Below, in pieces: positions 8,329 to 17,582 of a stretch of 64,000 nt of DNA. The position numbers and the translations under genes were made by a program. Source of the stretch: Tersicoccus solisilvae (lineage in GTDB: Bacteria; Actinomycetota; Actinomycetes; Actinomycetales; Micrococcaceae); assembly GCF_014643255.1 (NCBI RefSeq), contig NZ_BMJI01000001.1, positions 372,001 through 436,000 of the forward strand. Direction: 5' to 3'. Within the stretch, counting starts at the first letter, position 1. Every line of letters begins with the position of its first letter. The notes beneath the pieces were generated by a model. It made no database searches. It was not told the origin of the DNA and saw nothing but the letters and a program-made list of their open reading frames with translations.

Positions 8329-8340
8329 GACAATGGAGAC
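8329..8340 (+). promoter_or_regulatory. Possible leaderless promoter of the CopD-CtaG gene (-10 GACAAT)
   Basis: GACAAT at 8329-8334 lies six bases before GTG 8341. A competing reading uses GGAG (8335-8338) as a ribosome-binding site for GTG 8344; the two differ by one residue. Confidence 0.4.
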
Positions 8341-10470
8341 GTGGTGAGCACGCAAGAACAGCAGCGCCGGCGCAAGCCCGTCGGCGTGGCCCCGGCACCC
8401 CGCGATCCGGATCGCACCCCCGCCCTGCCGCCCCACGTCGCCTTCTGGCTGGCCCCCGTCGCGGTGGCCGCCGTCATCGGCGTCGTCGCCGGGGTGCAGC
8501 TGACCGGGGCCGCGGCGCCGCGGCAGCTGTCCGATCCCGGTGCGGTGGTGCGCTGGGGCCTGCCCGTGGCGCAGGTGACCAGCTATCTCGCCATGGCCGT
8601 GGTGATCGGCTGCCTGCTCTTCGCCTGCACCCTCGTCCCCGCCTTCGCCGACGGGCGGCGGCCCCGGTCGCGCACCGCCCCCGGGCGCGACACGGAGCAC
8701 CCGGCGTTCCGCCGGCTGATGACGGCGGCGGCGGCCGGCGGCGTCGTCTGGACGCTCGCCGCGATCGTGGTGACCGTCCTGACCTACGCGGACGTCTCCG
8801 GCGTCCCCATGTCCGCCGAGCCGGGGTTCACCGCCCAGCTCGCCTACTTCGTCACCGCGCTGGGCAGCGGACAGGCGTGGCTCGCCGTCACCGTCATCGC
8901 CGCGCTGGTCAGCACGCTGGCGCTGGGGGTGCGCAACCTCACCGGGCTGGCGCTGACCACCGTGCTCGCCCTCGCGGCGACCGTGCCCCTCTCCCTGATC
9001 GGGCACTCGGCGTCGGCGGGCGACCACGAGGGCGCGGTCAGCTCGCTCGGCCTGCACCTGGTCGGCATCTGCCTGTGGGTCGGCGGCGTGGGCGCCCTGG
9101 CCGTCGCCGCGCCCGCGCTCGGACCGCTCACCGGAGTCACCCTGCGCCGGTTCTCCGCTCTCGCCGGCGTCGCCTTCGTCCTCGTGTTCGCCTCGGGCGT
9201 CGTCAACGCGGCGATCCGGCTCGGCGACTGGGCCGCCCTCGGCTCGCCCTACGGCATGCTCGTCGTCGCCAAGACGGCCGCGACCCTCGTGCTCGGCGTC
9301 TTCGGGTTCGCCCACCGGCGCTGGGTGCTGCCGCGATTCGCCGCCGGCCGGCTCGGAGCTCGCCGCGCCATGGGCCAGCTCGTGGTCGGGGAGATCGTCG
9401 TGATGGCCGCGACCATGGGGCTCGGCACCGCGCTGAGCCGCTCCGCCACCCCGGCCCCCGAGGACCTCACCCCCGACGCGTCGCCGGCGTTCCTGCTCTC
9501 CGGATACGACCTGCCGCCCGAGCTGACCCCGTCCCGGCTGCTGACCGAGTGGCGCTGGGACTGGCTCTGGGTCGCGGTCGCCCTGCTCGCCGCGGTCGGT
9601 TACCTCCGGGGGGTGGGGGTGCTGCACCGTCGCGGCGACCGCGTCCCGGTCGTGCGCACCGTCGTCTGGCTGCTCGGCTGTGCCGCCCTCGTGTACGTCA
9701 CCTCCGGTGGCCTGGCGGTGTACGGGCGCGTCATGTTCAGCGTGCACATGGTGGACCACATGGCCCTGACCATGGTCGTGCCGCTGTTCCTCGTGGTCGG
9801 CGCGCCCGTGACCCTCGCCCTGCGGGCGTTGAGCCCGCGTACCGACGGCACGCGCGGACCCCGCGAGTGGATCCTGCGGATCGTCCACTCCCGCTACTCG
9901 GCCGTGATCACCCACCCGGTGGTCGCGGCGGCCCTGTTCGTCGGCTCCCTGGTCGTCTTCTACTACACGCCGCTCTTCGGGTTCGCCCTGACCGAGCACG
10001 TGGGCCACGAGCTGATGATCGTGCACTTCCTGCTCACCGGCTACCTGTTCCTGGTCGTGCTGATCGGCACGGACCCGCTGCCACGCCGTCCCGCCTACCC
10101 GCTGCGGCTGGTCCTGCTGCTGGCCACGATGGCGTTCCACGCGTTCTTCGGCGTGACATTGATGGGCTCGACGACGCTGCTCGAACCCGACTACTTCGGC
10201 AACCTCGCCCGCACGTGGGGTCTGTCCCCGATCGCCGATCAGCAGCTCGGCGGCGCCTTCGCGTGGGGCATCGGCGAGATCCCCACGATCGTGGTCGCCA
10301 TCGGCGTCGCCGTGATGTGGTCCCGGGCCGACTCGCGGGAGTCGAAGCGCCGGGACCGGGCGGCGGACCGGAATAACGAGGCAGAACTGACCGCTTACAA
10401 CGACATGTTCGCCCGCCTGGCGCAGGCCGACCGGCGCGGCGGACCGCAGACCCCGAAGGAGACCCCGTGA
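8341..10470 (+). CDS. Fused CopD-like/CtaG-like membrane protein (copper handling, cytochrome c oxidase assembly)
   Basis: 709 residues, almost entirely hydrophobic. The first half (about 30-360) has the CopD-type membrane core including GHSASAGDHEGAVSSLGLHLVGICLWVGG with clustered histidines. The second half (about 400-660) matches the caa3_CtaG family: VMFSVHMVDHMALTMVVPLFLVVGAP and LTEHVGHELMIVHFLLTGYLF, whose histidines are probable metal ligands. Such fusions are usual in actinobacteria and are thought to supply copper during cytochrome oxidase maturation. The stop overlaps the GTG of the NHL-thioredoxin gene. GTG 8344 is an alternative start. Confidence 0.88.
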   Translation: MVSTQEQQRRRKPVGVAPAPRDPDRTPALPPHVAFWLAPVAVAAVIGVVAGVQLTGAAAPRQLSDPGAVVRWGLPVAQVTSYLAMAVVIGCLLFACTLVPAFADGRRPRSRTAPGRDTEHPAFRRLMTAAAAGGVVWTLAAIVVTVLTYADVSGVPMSAEPGFTAQLAYFVTALGSGQAWLAVTVIAALVSTLALGVRNLTGLALTTVLALAATVPLSLIGHSASAGDHEGAVSSLGLHLVGICLWVGGVGALAVAAPALGPLTGVTLRRFSALAGVAFVLVFASGVVNAAIRLGDWAALGSPYGMLVVAKTAATLVLGVFGFAHRRWVLPRFAAGRLGARRAMGQLVVGEIVVMAATMGLGTALSRSATPAPEDLTPDASPAFLLSGYDLPPELTPSRLLTEWRWDWLWVAVALLAAVGYLRGVGVLHRRGDRVPVVRTVVWLLGCAALVYVTSGGLAVYGRVMFSVHMVDHMALTMVVPLFLVVGAPVTLALRALSPRTDGTRGPREWILRIVHSRYSAVITHPVVAAALFVGSLVVFYYTPLFGFALTEHVGHELMIVHFLLTGYLFLVVLIGTDPLPRRPAYPLRLVLLLATMAFHAFFGVTLMGSTTLLEPDYFGNLARTWGLSPIADQQLGGAFAWGIGEIPTIVVAIGVAVMWSRADSRESKRRDRAADRNNEAELTAYNDMFARLAQADRRGGPQTPKETP

Positions 10471-12413
10471 GCAGCAGCACGACGTCCGAGACCACCGGCA
10501 CCGCGGACCTGCGCACCGACTACCGGGTGCGGGCGTCGGAGCTGGTCGGCCGCGGCTGGCTGAACACCGGGGGTGCCGACGTCGACCTCGCCTCCCTGCG
10601 CGGCAAGATCGTGGTCCTGGACTTCTGGACCTTCTGCTGCATCAACTGCCTGCACGTCCTGGACGAGCTGCGCCCCCTGGAGGAGAAGTACGGCGACGTC
10701 CTCGTCACCATCGGCGTGCACTCCCCGAAGTTCGAGCACGAGGCCGACCCGGAGGCCCTCGCCGCCGCCGTCGACCGGTACGAGATCCACCGGCCCGTCC
10801 TCGACGACCCCGAGCTGACCACCTGGCAGGCCTACGCCGCCCGCGCCTGGCCGACCCTCGTCGTCATCGACCCCGAGGGCTACATCGTCGCCCACCTGAC
10901 CGGTGAGGGGCACGGGCACGGCCTCGCCTCGCTGATCACCGAGCTCGTCGAGGAGCACGACGCCAAGGGCACGCTGCACCGCGGGCAGGGCCCGTACGTG
11001 CCGCCGCCGGCCACCGAGTCCGCCCTGCGCTTCCCCGGCAAGGTGCTGCCGCTCGGGGACCGTGCGCCGGGCCACTACCTGGTCAGCGACACCGGCCACC
11101 ACCGCGTCGTCGAGCTCGACGCGGACCTGACGACGGTGCTGCGGGCGTACGGCGACGGTGAGCGGGGCTTCGCCGACGGTGCCGCCGACGCCGCCCGGTT
11201 CAGCGAGCCGCAGGGCCTGACCCTGCTGCCGGCCGAGGTCGCCGCGACCGTCGGGTACGACGTCGTCGTGGCCGACACGGTGGGCCACCGGCTGCGCGGA
11301 CTGAACCTGGCCGACGGCACCGTGCGCACCGTCGTCGGCAACGGGGTGCAGCGGCTGATCCAGGACCCCGCCGACGCGGCGCGGGAGCCGGAGCGGCTCG
11401 CCGGTGCGGACCCGGTGGACGTGGCCATCTCCTCCCCGTGGGACGTCGTGTGGTCGCCCGAGCTGGCCGCGGTGGTCGTCGCGATGGCGGGGACCCATCA
11501 GATCTTCGCGTTCGACCCGGTCGGCCGGTCCCTGCGCATCCTCGCCGGCAACGGCAACGAGGGACTGCTGGACGGACCCGGCGCGGACGCCTGGTTCGCG
11601 CAGACGTCCGGCCTGGTGGCGGGGGCCGACGGGTCCATCTGGGCCGCCGACTCCGAGACCTCCTCCCTGCGCCGGCTGGTGCCGACCGCCGACGGGGGCG
11701 TCGCCGTCGAGACCGCGATCGGCGCCGGCCTGTTCGACTTCGGCTTCCGCGACGGCGACGCCGCGCAGGCCCGGCTGCAGCACCCGCTCGGCGTCACCGT
11801 GCTGCCGGACGGCTCGGTCGTGCTCGCCGACACCTACAACGGGGCGATCCGGCGGTACGAGCCGACCACCGGGCAGGTCAGCACGCTTGCTCGGGACCTC
11901 GCCGAACCCTCGGACGTGCTGCTGGACACCAGCGGCAGCCAGCCGCTCCTGCTCGTGGTCGAGACCAACGCCCACCAGCTCGTCCGGCTCCCGGTGCCGG
12001 CGCAGGCCCTCACGGTCGACGAGGGCGCCGCCCAGACCCAGCGCCCGCGCAGCGCCGTCGCCGCCGGCGCCTTCGACGTCTCGATCCGGTTCAGCGCCCC
12101 GACCGGGCAGAAGCTGGACGACCGCTGGGGCGACCCGACCCAGCTGAAGGTCTCCGCCACCCCGGCCGAGCTGCTCCTCGACGGCGCCGGCTCCTCCACG
12201 GGGCTCTCCCGCACCCTGCGGATCAACCCCGACGTGCCCGAGGGCGTGCTGCACCTGACCGCCCGGGCCGCCGCCTGCGACGGCGAGAAGGACGGGCCGA
12301 TCCCGGACCACGCGGCCTGCCACCTGTACCAGCAGGACTGGGGCATCCCGGTCACGGTGACGGCCGACGGCGAGAGCGATCTCGTGCTGGAGCTGCGCGG
12401 CGTCAACGCCTGA
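10467..12413 (+). CDS. Thioredoxin-fold protein with NHL-repeat beta-propeller (NHLRC2-like)
   Basis: 648 residues. Residues about 35-165 are a TlpA/thioredoxin-like domain with FWTFCCINCLHV, containing the redox CxxC. Residues about 190-510 hold repeated propeller blades (GHYLVSDTGHHRVVELD, VVVADTVGHRLRGLNL, VVLADTYNGAIRRYEP). A beta-rich C-terminal domain with CDGEKDGPIPDHAACHLYQQDWGIPV closes the protein. The architecture is that of NHLRC2 and its bacterial relatives. No signal peptide is visible. GTG 10467 overlaps the CopD-CtaG stop by four bases, so the two are co-translated and may act together in redox or copper maturation; that link is inference. Confidence 0.87.
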   Translation: MSSSTTSETTGTADLRTDYRVRASELVGRGWLNTGGADVDLASLRGKIVVLDFWTFCCINCLHVLDELRPLEEKYGDVLVTIGVHSPKFEHEADPEALAAAVDRYEIHRPVLDDPELTTWQAYAARAWPTLVVIDPEGYIVAHLTGEGHGHGLASLITELVEEHDAKGTLHRGQGPYVPPPATESALRFPGKVLPLGDRAPGHYLVSDTGHHRVVELDADLTTVLRAYGDGERGFADGAADAARFSEPQGLTLLPAEVAATVGYDVVVADTVGHRLRGLNLADGTVRTVVGNGVQRLIQDPADAAREPERLAGADPVDVAISSPWDVVWSPELAAVVVAMAGTHQIFAFDPVGRSLRILAGNGNEGLLDGPGADAWFAQTSGLVAGADGSIWAADSETSSLRRLVPTADGGVAVETAIGAGLFDFGFRDGDAAQARLQHPLGVTVLPDGSVVLADTYNGAIRRYEPTTGQVSTLARDLAEPSDVLLDTSGSQPLLLVVETNAHQLVRLPVPAQALTVDEGAAQTQRPRSAVAAGAFDVSIRFSAPTGQKLDDRWGDPTQLKVSATPAELLLDGAGSSTGLSRTLRINPDVPEGVLHLTARAAACDGEKDGPIPDHAACHLYQQDWGIPVTVTADGESDLVLELRGVNA

Positions 12414-12423
12414 CGCCTCTTCC

Positions 12424-12493
12424 GCCAGCTCGTCAATAGATGCTCCATCCGGTCCGAAAAAGGGCCTCCGTGAACATCTATTGACGAGCTGGC
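12424..12493. repeat. Dispersed inverted-repeat element, copy 1
   Basis: A 70-bp element. GCCAGCTCGTCAATAGATG (12424-12442) is complementary to the right end, which finishes CATCTATTGACGAGCTGGC (12475-12493); 32 variable bases lie between. Three more copies occur at 31614, 44413 and 61664. This copy sits between the convergent NHL-thioredoxin gene and the minus-strand gene ending at 12502, where it could serve as a two-way terminator. Confidence 0.9.
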
Positions 12494-12501
12494 AAGGGAG
12501 G

Positions 12502-13500
12502 TCAGCCGGTGGCGGCGCCCGGGTCGGTGATGCGCGGTCGCACCGTCACCGTGTCGCCGTCGACGTCCAGCTCCGCGGTGAAGGTGAAGTCCTCGGTCGA
12601 CCGCAGCTCCTTCTCCACCCCGGTGAAGAGATCGGTCTCCCGGGTGCGCAGTTCCGCCTGACCGGTGAGGGGCCGCACCGTCCATGCGCCGTCCCGGGAC
12701 GCGATCTGCGGTTGCGGGTAACGGGTGATCCGCCACGTCACGGGCCCGGTGATGAGGTTGTCGGAGAAGTGGTAGAACGGGCACCCGGCGGGGGCGAGCA
12801 CCTGCTGGCTCGCGCACCGGTCGAGCATCCGGCGTAGCTGGTCCCGCACGGACGTCACCATCGCCGGCGTCGGCTCCGCCGCCAGGGCCAGCGTGGGGGC
12901 ATCGTCGAGACTGGTGACGGTCGTGCTGCGCTCCGGCGCCTGCAGCATCGTCCCGGACCAGCCGGCAATCAGCCGGGCGGGGACGAAGCTGACCAGGGTG
13001 GCCTTCCCGCCCGGCGCGGCCACCGTCGTCCCGTTCACCCGGGCCCGGTCCTGCCCGGGGAAGGTGACGGTGGTCCGGGGAAGGGCCGCGCCGGCCAGCT
13101 CCCACCGGTCGAAGAACAGCCAGCTGCTGCCCGCCCGGTGCACCGGGAACACCGTGGTGCCGGCCTGACCGTCCAGCGTGTACCGGGCGGTCACGGTGGC
13201 GTCGTCCCCGGTGCGGGCCCCGACGGACAGGTCGACGTCGTCGAGGCGCTCCACCGAGCGTTTGAGCGGGTCGCCCGTGAGCAGGGCCGGGTTGCCGTCC
13301 GGCACGCTCGCGCCGAGCAGCCCGAGCGCCCGGGATCCGTCGCCGTCCCGCAGCGCCGACAGGTAGGCCCGCACGGCGTGCTCGGGGCCGTAACCGCGCG
13401 CGTTCACGGTCGTCACGACGACCACGGCGACGACGAGCACACCGACGAACGTCAGTGCCCAGAGCACGGCCGCGCGGCGGACGTGACGCACGCCCGCCAC
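12502..13500 (-). CDS. Membrane-anchored protein of unknown function
   Basis: 332 residues. The GTG at 13500 lies one base after the stop of the DUF853 gene. One membrane helix at about residues 9-30 (AAVLWALTFVGVLVVAVVVV) is followed by a long extracytoplasmic part. Early in it, YGPEHAVRAYLSALRDGDGSRALGLLG resembles the NTF2-like entry found in many small secreted actinobacterial proteins. Four cysteine/histidine positions cluster in DRCASQQVLAPAGCPFYHF near residue 250. No named family was recognised. It is probably co-transcribed with the ATPase upstream; the functional link is unknown. Confidence 0.75.
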   Translation of the reverse strand: MAGVRHVRRAAVLWALTFVGVLVVAVVVVTTVNARGYGPEHAVRAYLSALRDGDGSRALGLLGASVPDGNPALLTGDPLKRSVERLDDVDLSVGARTGDDATVTARYTLDGQAGTTVFPVHRAGSSWLFFDRWELAGAALPRTTVTFPGQDRARVNGTTVAAPGGKATLVSFVPARLIAGWSGTMLQAPERSTTVTSLDDAPTLALAAEPTPAMVTSVRDQLRRMLDRCASQQVLAPAGCPFYHFSDNLITGPVTWRITRYPQPQIASRDGAWTVRPLTGQAELRTRETDLFTGVEKELRSTEDFTFTAELDVDGDTVTVRPRITDPGAATG

Positions 13501-13501
13501 C

Positions 13502-15097
13502 TCAGCGACGACGGCGGCGCGTACCGAACAGCCCGCGGACGAACTCGCGCCCGACCTGTCCCGCGATGTCCGCAGCGACGTCGAGCAGGGGATTGCGCGG
13601 GGCCCGCGGCGCGCTGCGGGCGCGCTCGGGCTCCCGTCGCTCCGGCTCCCGTCGCTCCGGTTCGCGCGTGATCTGCTCCTCGATCCGGCGGGCCTCCTCG
13701 TCCCCGGCATCCGGCGCGTCCGCGGCGGTCCCGGTTCCGTTGCCGGACCGGGCCGCGAGCTTCTCGAACGCCGACGGCGAGTCGACCGGGGTGCCGTACG
13801 TCGCCTGGCCGGGCGAGGCGGCGACGGTGGCCCGCATGGCGTCGGCCGGCGCGGGGCCCATCAGGGAACGGGGCGCGATCATCCGGGTCCACGCCACCGG
13901 GGTGGGGGCACCGCGCTCGTTCATCACGGTGATCACGGCCTCGCCGGTGCCGGCGGAGGTGAGCACGGAGGAGAGGTCGTAGGGGCTGGTCGGGAACGTC
14001 GCCACGGTGGCCTTGAGCGCCTTGGCGTCGTCGGGAGTGAACGCGCGCAGCGCGTGCTGCACCCGGTTGGCCAGCTGGCCGAGCACGTCCCCGGGCACGT
14101 CCTTCGGGGTCTGGGTCACGAAGAAGATGCCCACCCCCTTGGAGCGGATCAGCCGGACGGTGGTGAGGATGGCGTCGAGGAAGGCGGGGGAGGCGTCCTT
14201 GAACAGCAGGTGCGCCTCGTCGAAGAAGAACACCAGCTTGGGCTTCTCCACGTCGCCCACCTCCGGCAGGTCGGCGAACAGGTCGGCCAGCAGCCACATC
14301 AGGAAGGTGGAGAACAGGGCCGGCTTCGTCTGCACGGTGGGCAGCTCGAGGCAGGACACCATGCCCCGGCCGTCCTCGGCGGTGCGCAGCACGTCCTGGC
14401 TGTCGAACTCCGGCTCCCCGAAGAACTTCTCCATCCCGTCGGCCTCCAGGCCCACGAGCTCGCGCAGGATGACGCCGGCGGTCGCCTTCGAGAGCCCCCC
14501 GAGGGCGGCGAGCGACTCCTTGCCCTCCGGGGAGGTCAGGTGCGTGATGACGGCGCGCAGATCCTTGAGGTCGTACAGCTCCAGGCCCTGCTGGTCGGCC
14601 CAGTGGAAGATGAGCTGCAGGCTCGACTCCTGGGTCTCGTTCAGGTCCATGATCCGGGAGAGCAGGATCGGGCCGAAGCTGGAGACGCGGGCGCGCAGCG
14701 GGATGCCGACCCCGTCTCCGCCCAGGGCGTAGTACTCGACGGGGAACGAGGCGGGCGCCCAGTCCATCCCGACGTCGGAGGCCCGCGCGGTGATCTTCTC
14801 GTTCGGCTCGCCGGGGGCGGACAGGCCGCTCAGATCGCCCTTGATGTCGGCGAGGAACACGGGTACCCCGGCGGCGGAGAGCTGCTCGGCCATCAGCTGC
14901 AGTGTCTTCGTCTTGCCGGTACCGGTGGCGCCGGCGACGAGGCCGTGCCGGTTCATCATGGCCAGGGGCAGCCGGACGGGCGCGTCGGCGTGCACCTGCC
15001 CGTCGACGAGCGCGGCGCCCAGGGCGATCGAGGGGCCGCTGAACGTGTAGCCCTCGGCGATGGCCCGGACCTGGTCCGTGGAGGTCTTCTCGGTCAT
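13502..15097 (-). CDS. HerA-like ATPase of the DUF853 family
   Basis: 531 residues. Walker A is GATGTGKTKTLQL near residue 56, and Walker B/DExx is KLVFFFDEAHLLFKDASPAFLD near 295; both are typical of DUF853 (annotated as helicase HerA-like). LVAG-type domain opening LPLAMMNRHGLV and the sensor-like FVTQTPKDVP also match. The C-terminal 60 residues are charged and contain three tandem REPER-type units (about 478-495). Cellular role of the family is not settled; DNA translocation or an export-related ATPase have been proposed. TAGCCT at 15105-15110 lies seven bases before the ATG, suggesting a leaderless transcript. Confidence 0.87.
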   Translation of the reverse strand: MTEKTSTDQVRAIAEGYTFSGPSIALGAALVDGQVHADAPVRLPLAMMNRHGLVAGATGTGKTKTLQLMAEQLSAAGVPVFLADIKGDLSGLSAPGEPNEKITARASDVGMDWAPASFPVEYYALGGDGVGIPLRARVSSFGPILLSRIMDLNETQESSLQLIFHWADQQGLELYDLKDLRAVITHLTSPEGKESLAALGGLSKATAGVILRELVGLEADGMEKFFGEPEFDSQDVLRTAEDGRGMVSCLELPTVQTKPALFSTFLMWLLADLFADLPEVGDVEKPKLVFFFDEAHLLFKDASPAFLDAILTTVRLIRSKGVGIFFVTQTPKDVPGDVLGQLANRVQHALRAFTPDDAKALKATVATFPTSPYDLSSVLTSAGTGEAVITVMNERGAPTPVAWTRMIAPRSLMGPAPADAMRATVAASPGQATYGTPVDSPSAFEKLAARSGNGTGTAADAPDAGDEEARRIEEQITREPERREPERREPERARSAPRAPRNPLLDVAADIAGQVGREFVRGLFGTRRRRR

Positions 15098-15110
15098 GCG
15101 CCCAAGGCTA
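15098..15110 (-). promoter_or_regulatory. Leaderless promoter of the DUF853 ATPase gene (-10 TAGCCT)
   Basis: On the minus strand TAGCCT is followed by seven bases and the ATG at 15097. Confidence 0.5.
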
Positions 15111-15139
15111 GCCCAGCGGCTCCGGGGTATCCCTGCCGA

Positions 15140-16063
15140 TCAGGCCAGCAGCGCGGCGACGAGGACGAGCACCGGGACGGACAGCACCGTCGTCACGAGC
15201 ACCGTGTCCTTCGTCTGGCCGACGGCCGCCCCGTACCGGGAGGCGACGACGTAGGCGTTCTGGGCGGTCGGCAGGGCGGCCATCACGACGACGGCGAACA
15301 GGGCGCGCCCCGACAGGCCGAGGACGAGGGCGCCCAGGGCCAGGGCGATCAGAGGCTGGATCACCACCTTCGCCGTCGTCGCGGACGCGACGTCGACCCA
15401 CTGGGTCCGATCCCGCAGCGGGCGGGAGCCGTGCAGGCCGATCCCGAAGGCGAGCAGCATGCCGGGCACGGCGATCCCGCTGATCAACCGGAACGGCTCG
15501 AGCACCAGGTCCGGCAGGCGGATCCCGGTGACGGAGAGCAGGATCCCGACGACGGAGGCGATCAGCACCGGGTTCGCGGCCACCTGCCCGATCCGGCGCA
15601 CCGCGCTGGTGCCGCGCCGGGCGGTGGCCACGTCGAGGGCCGCGGTGACGAGCGGGGTGAGCAGCGTCATCTGGAACACGATGATCGGGGCGGCCACCGC
15701 CGCGTCGCCGAGCACGTAGACGGCGATCGGGATGCCGAGATTCGCGGCGTTGACCAGCGAGCCGGTCGCCCCCGTCATGATGGCCGTGGGCCAGGTCCGC
15801 CGCAGCAGCACCCGCGACCACACCAGGTACAGGGTGAGCACGATGCCGGCGCTGGCGGCGGCGGCGAGCAGCTGGACGGAGAACACCTGGTGCAGGTCGG
15901 TGCGGCCGAACGTGACCAGCATCAGGGCGGGGGTGCCCACGAAGAAGACGGTGCGGCTGAGCACCTGCTGCGCGCTCGGCCCGAGCACGCCCGACCGGCC
16001 GATCAGGTACCCGATGCCGATGACCACCCAGACGATCGAGAACCCGGCGAGGACCCCGCTCAC
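15140..16063 (-). CDS. AEC-family (auxin efflux carrier-type) transporter
   Basis: 307 residues with about ten hydrophobic helices and the family's opening IVWVVIGIGYLIGRSGVL. The central IGLHGSRPLRDR loop separates the two five-helix halves, and LPTAQNAYVVASRYG near residue 270 is a characteristic AEC segment. These carriers export or import small organic anions; the substrate is unknown. GTG 16063 overlaps the stop of the emfourin-like gene (GTGA), so it belongs to the protease-inhibitor operon by position, although a functional link is not evident. Confidence 0.87.
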   Translation of the reverse strand: MSGVLAGFSIVWVVIGIGYLIGRSGVLGPSAQQVLSRTVFFVGTPALMLVTFGRTDLHQVFSVQLLAAAASAGIVLTLYLVWSRVLLRRTWPTAIMTGATGSLVNAANLGIPIAVYVLGDAAVAAPIIVFQMTLLTPLVTAALDVATARRGTSAVRRIGQVAANPVLIASVVGILLSVTGIRLPDLVLEPFRLISGIAVPGMLLAFGIGLHGSRPLRDRTQWVDVASATTAKVVIQPLIALALGALVLGLSGRALFAVVVMAALPTAQNAYVVASRYGAAVGQTKDTVLVTTVLSVPVLVLVAALLA

Positions 16064-16332
16064 GCGGGACGGGTCGGATCGGCCCCGTTGCGGGCTTCCT
16101 CCAGCAGATCACGCCACGGACCGTCCAGCCGGGACTCGGCGATGGCGATGCGGTGGACACCCGCCGCGAAGACGTAGGTGAAGCGGTCCCGCTCCGCCGG
16201 GGGCCCGTCGACGGCGGCGTCACCGTCCCCCATCTGCCGCACCAGGCGGTCGGCGGTCTGCTCGTCGACGGCCACCACCCACTGCCGGCGCAGCCCGGCG
16301 AAACCGCCGGTGCGCGTGATCGTGATCTCCAT
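16060..16332 (-). CDS. Emfourin-like protealysin inhibitor
   Basis: 90 residues, MEITITRTGGFAGLRRQW at the start, with the family segments VDEQTADRLVRQM and FTYVFAAGVHRIAIAESRLDGPWRDLL. It matches the small protein family typified by emfourin, a tight inhibitor of protealysin-type M4 peptidases whose gene lies next to the protease gene. The same pairing is seen here: the M4 gene ends 60 bases upstream on the same strand. The ATG at 16332 follows GGGAGGC. The stop overlaps the start of the AEC transporter. Probably cytoplasmic, protecting the cell from the protease. Confidence 0.85.
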   Translation of the reverse strand: MEITITRTGGFAGLRRQWVVAVDEQTADRLVRQMGDGDAAVDGPPAERDRFTYVFAAGVHRIAIAESRLDGPWRDLLEEARNGADPTRPA

Positions 16333-16391
16333 GGCTGCCTCCCGCGTCCATTCTGGACCGCGGGCGGCGCCGGCGGGCAATCCGGGGAGTC

Positions 16392-17516
16392 TCAGCCGCC
16401 GGTCGGGGGGTCCGCGGCGCGGGCGGTCTTGCTCGGCGTGACCCCCACGCCGGCCCACGCGTCGGTGACCGCCCGCACCTCCTCCCCGTCGGCGCCGTAC
16501 CGGTCCGTCGCGACGTCGAGGGTCTCCTGGGCGAAGCGGGCGAAGTCCGCGCTGGCCGGCAGCCGGTCCGAGGTGATGGTGTCGTACCAGATCTGCCCGG
16601 CCCGCTCCCACGCGTGGCCGCCGAGGGCGACCGCGGCCAGGTAGAACGCATGGTTGGGGATACCGGAGTTCAGGTGCACCCCGCCGCTGTCCTCGGCGGT
16701 GTCGACGTACCCGTCCAGGTGGGCGGGCTGCGGGTCCTTGCCGAGCGCCGGGTCGTCGAACGCCGTGCCGGGCGCCGCGAGCGACCGCAGGGCCGTCCCG
16801 TGGATGCGCGGGCCGAAGATGCCGGCGCCGACCAGCCAGTCCGCCGACGCGGCGTCCTGGCCGCGGACCCACTGCTCGGTCAGGACCCCGAACACGTCCG
16901 ACACCGATTCGTTCAGGGCACCGGACTGGCCCTGGTACACGAGGTTGGCGCTGTACTGGGTGACGCCGTGGGTGAGCTCGTGGGCGATGACGGTCAGCGC
17001 GGAGGTGAAGGAGACGAACACCTCGCCGTCCCCGTCGCCGAAGACCATGCGCTCCCCGTTCCAGAAGGCGTTGTCGTACTGCTGCCCGAAGTGGACGGTC
17101 GCGTCCAGGGGCAGGTCGTTGCCGTCCAGGGAGCGACGACCGTAGGCGTCGGCGTAGAAGTCCCAGGTGTGGCCCAGGCCGTCGTACGCCTCGTTCACGG
17201 CCGCGTCGTCGACGGCGGGCGTGCCCTCGGTGCGCACCGGGGTGCCGGGCAGGGTCTCCCCGTGCTCGGCGTCGCTGATCGTGCGGGAGAGGCCGGTGCG
17301 TGTGACCGGCGGGGTGACCGAGCTGCGCAGGCCGCGCCGCTGGGCGTGGATCCGTTCGAGGTGGTCCAGCGCGTGCCGCGCCGCGCCGGCGGCGTCGAGG
17401 AGCGGCGGGTCCTCCAGCCGGGCGAGCCGCCGGAGCAGGTACGGCGGCACGATCGTGCAGACCTGCGGCTCGGCGCCCGCGTCGCGGTGGGTGAGATGAG
17501 GGGATGAAGGGGTCAT
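16392..17516 (-). CDS. M4-family metallopeptidase, protealysin type
   Basis: 374 residues. Zinc motif HELTH near residue 182 (VIAHELTHGVTQYSANL) with the third ligand in GALNESVSDVFG near 205, and the late catalytic HLNSGIPNHAFYLAA. The N-terminus carries CTIVPPYLLRRLA near residue 20, which is the short PPL-type propeptide of protealysin-like enzymes rather than the long thermolysin propeptide. No signal peptide is present, also typical of protealysins. ATG 17516 follows GGGAGGC. The emfourin-like inhibitor gene lies directly downstream. Confidence 0.93.
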   Translation of the reverse strand: MTPSSPHLTHRDAGAEPQVCTIVPPYLLRRLARLEDPPLLDAAGAARHALDHLERIHAQRRGLRSSVTPPVTRTGLSRTISDAEHGETLPGTPVRTEGTPAVDDAAVNEAYDGLGHTWDFYADAYGRRSLDGNDLPLDATVHFGQQYDNAFWNGERMVFGDGDGEVFVSFTSALTVIAHELTHGVTQYSANLVYQGQSGALNESVSDVFGVLTEQWVRGQDAASADWLVGAGIFGPRIHGTALRSLAAPGTAFDDPALGKDPQPAHLDGYVDTAEDSGGVHLNSGIPNHAFYLAAVALGGHAWERAGQIWYDTITSDRLPASADFARFAQETLDVATDRYGADGEEVRAVTDAWAGVGVTPSKTARAADPPTGG

Positions 17517-17582
17517 GGCGTGCCTCCCGTCGCGTGTCCGGTCAGCCTAGCGACGGGCGCCGACATTTCCTCCGGGAACGCG

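Noticed and set aside
16063-16872. Longer minus-strand start for the emfourin-like gene within the M4 protease region
   Set aside because: The upstream part is the other frame of the protease gene; ATG 16332 has a good ribosome-binding site and matches the family length.
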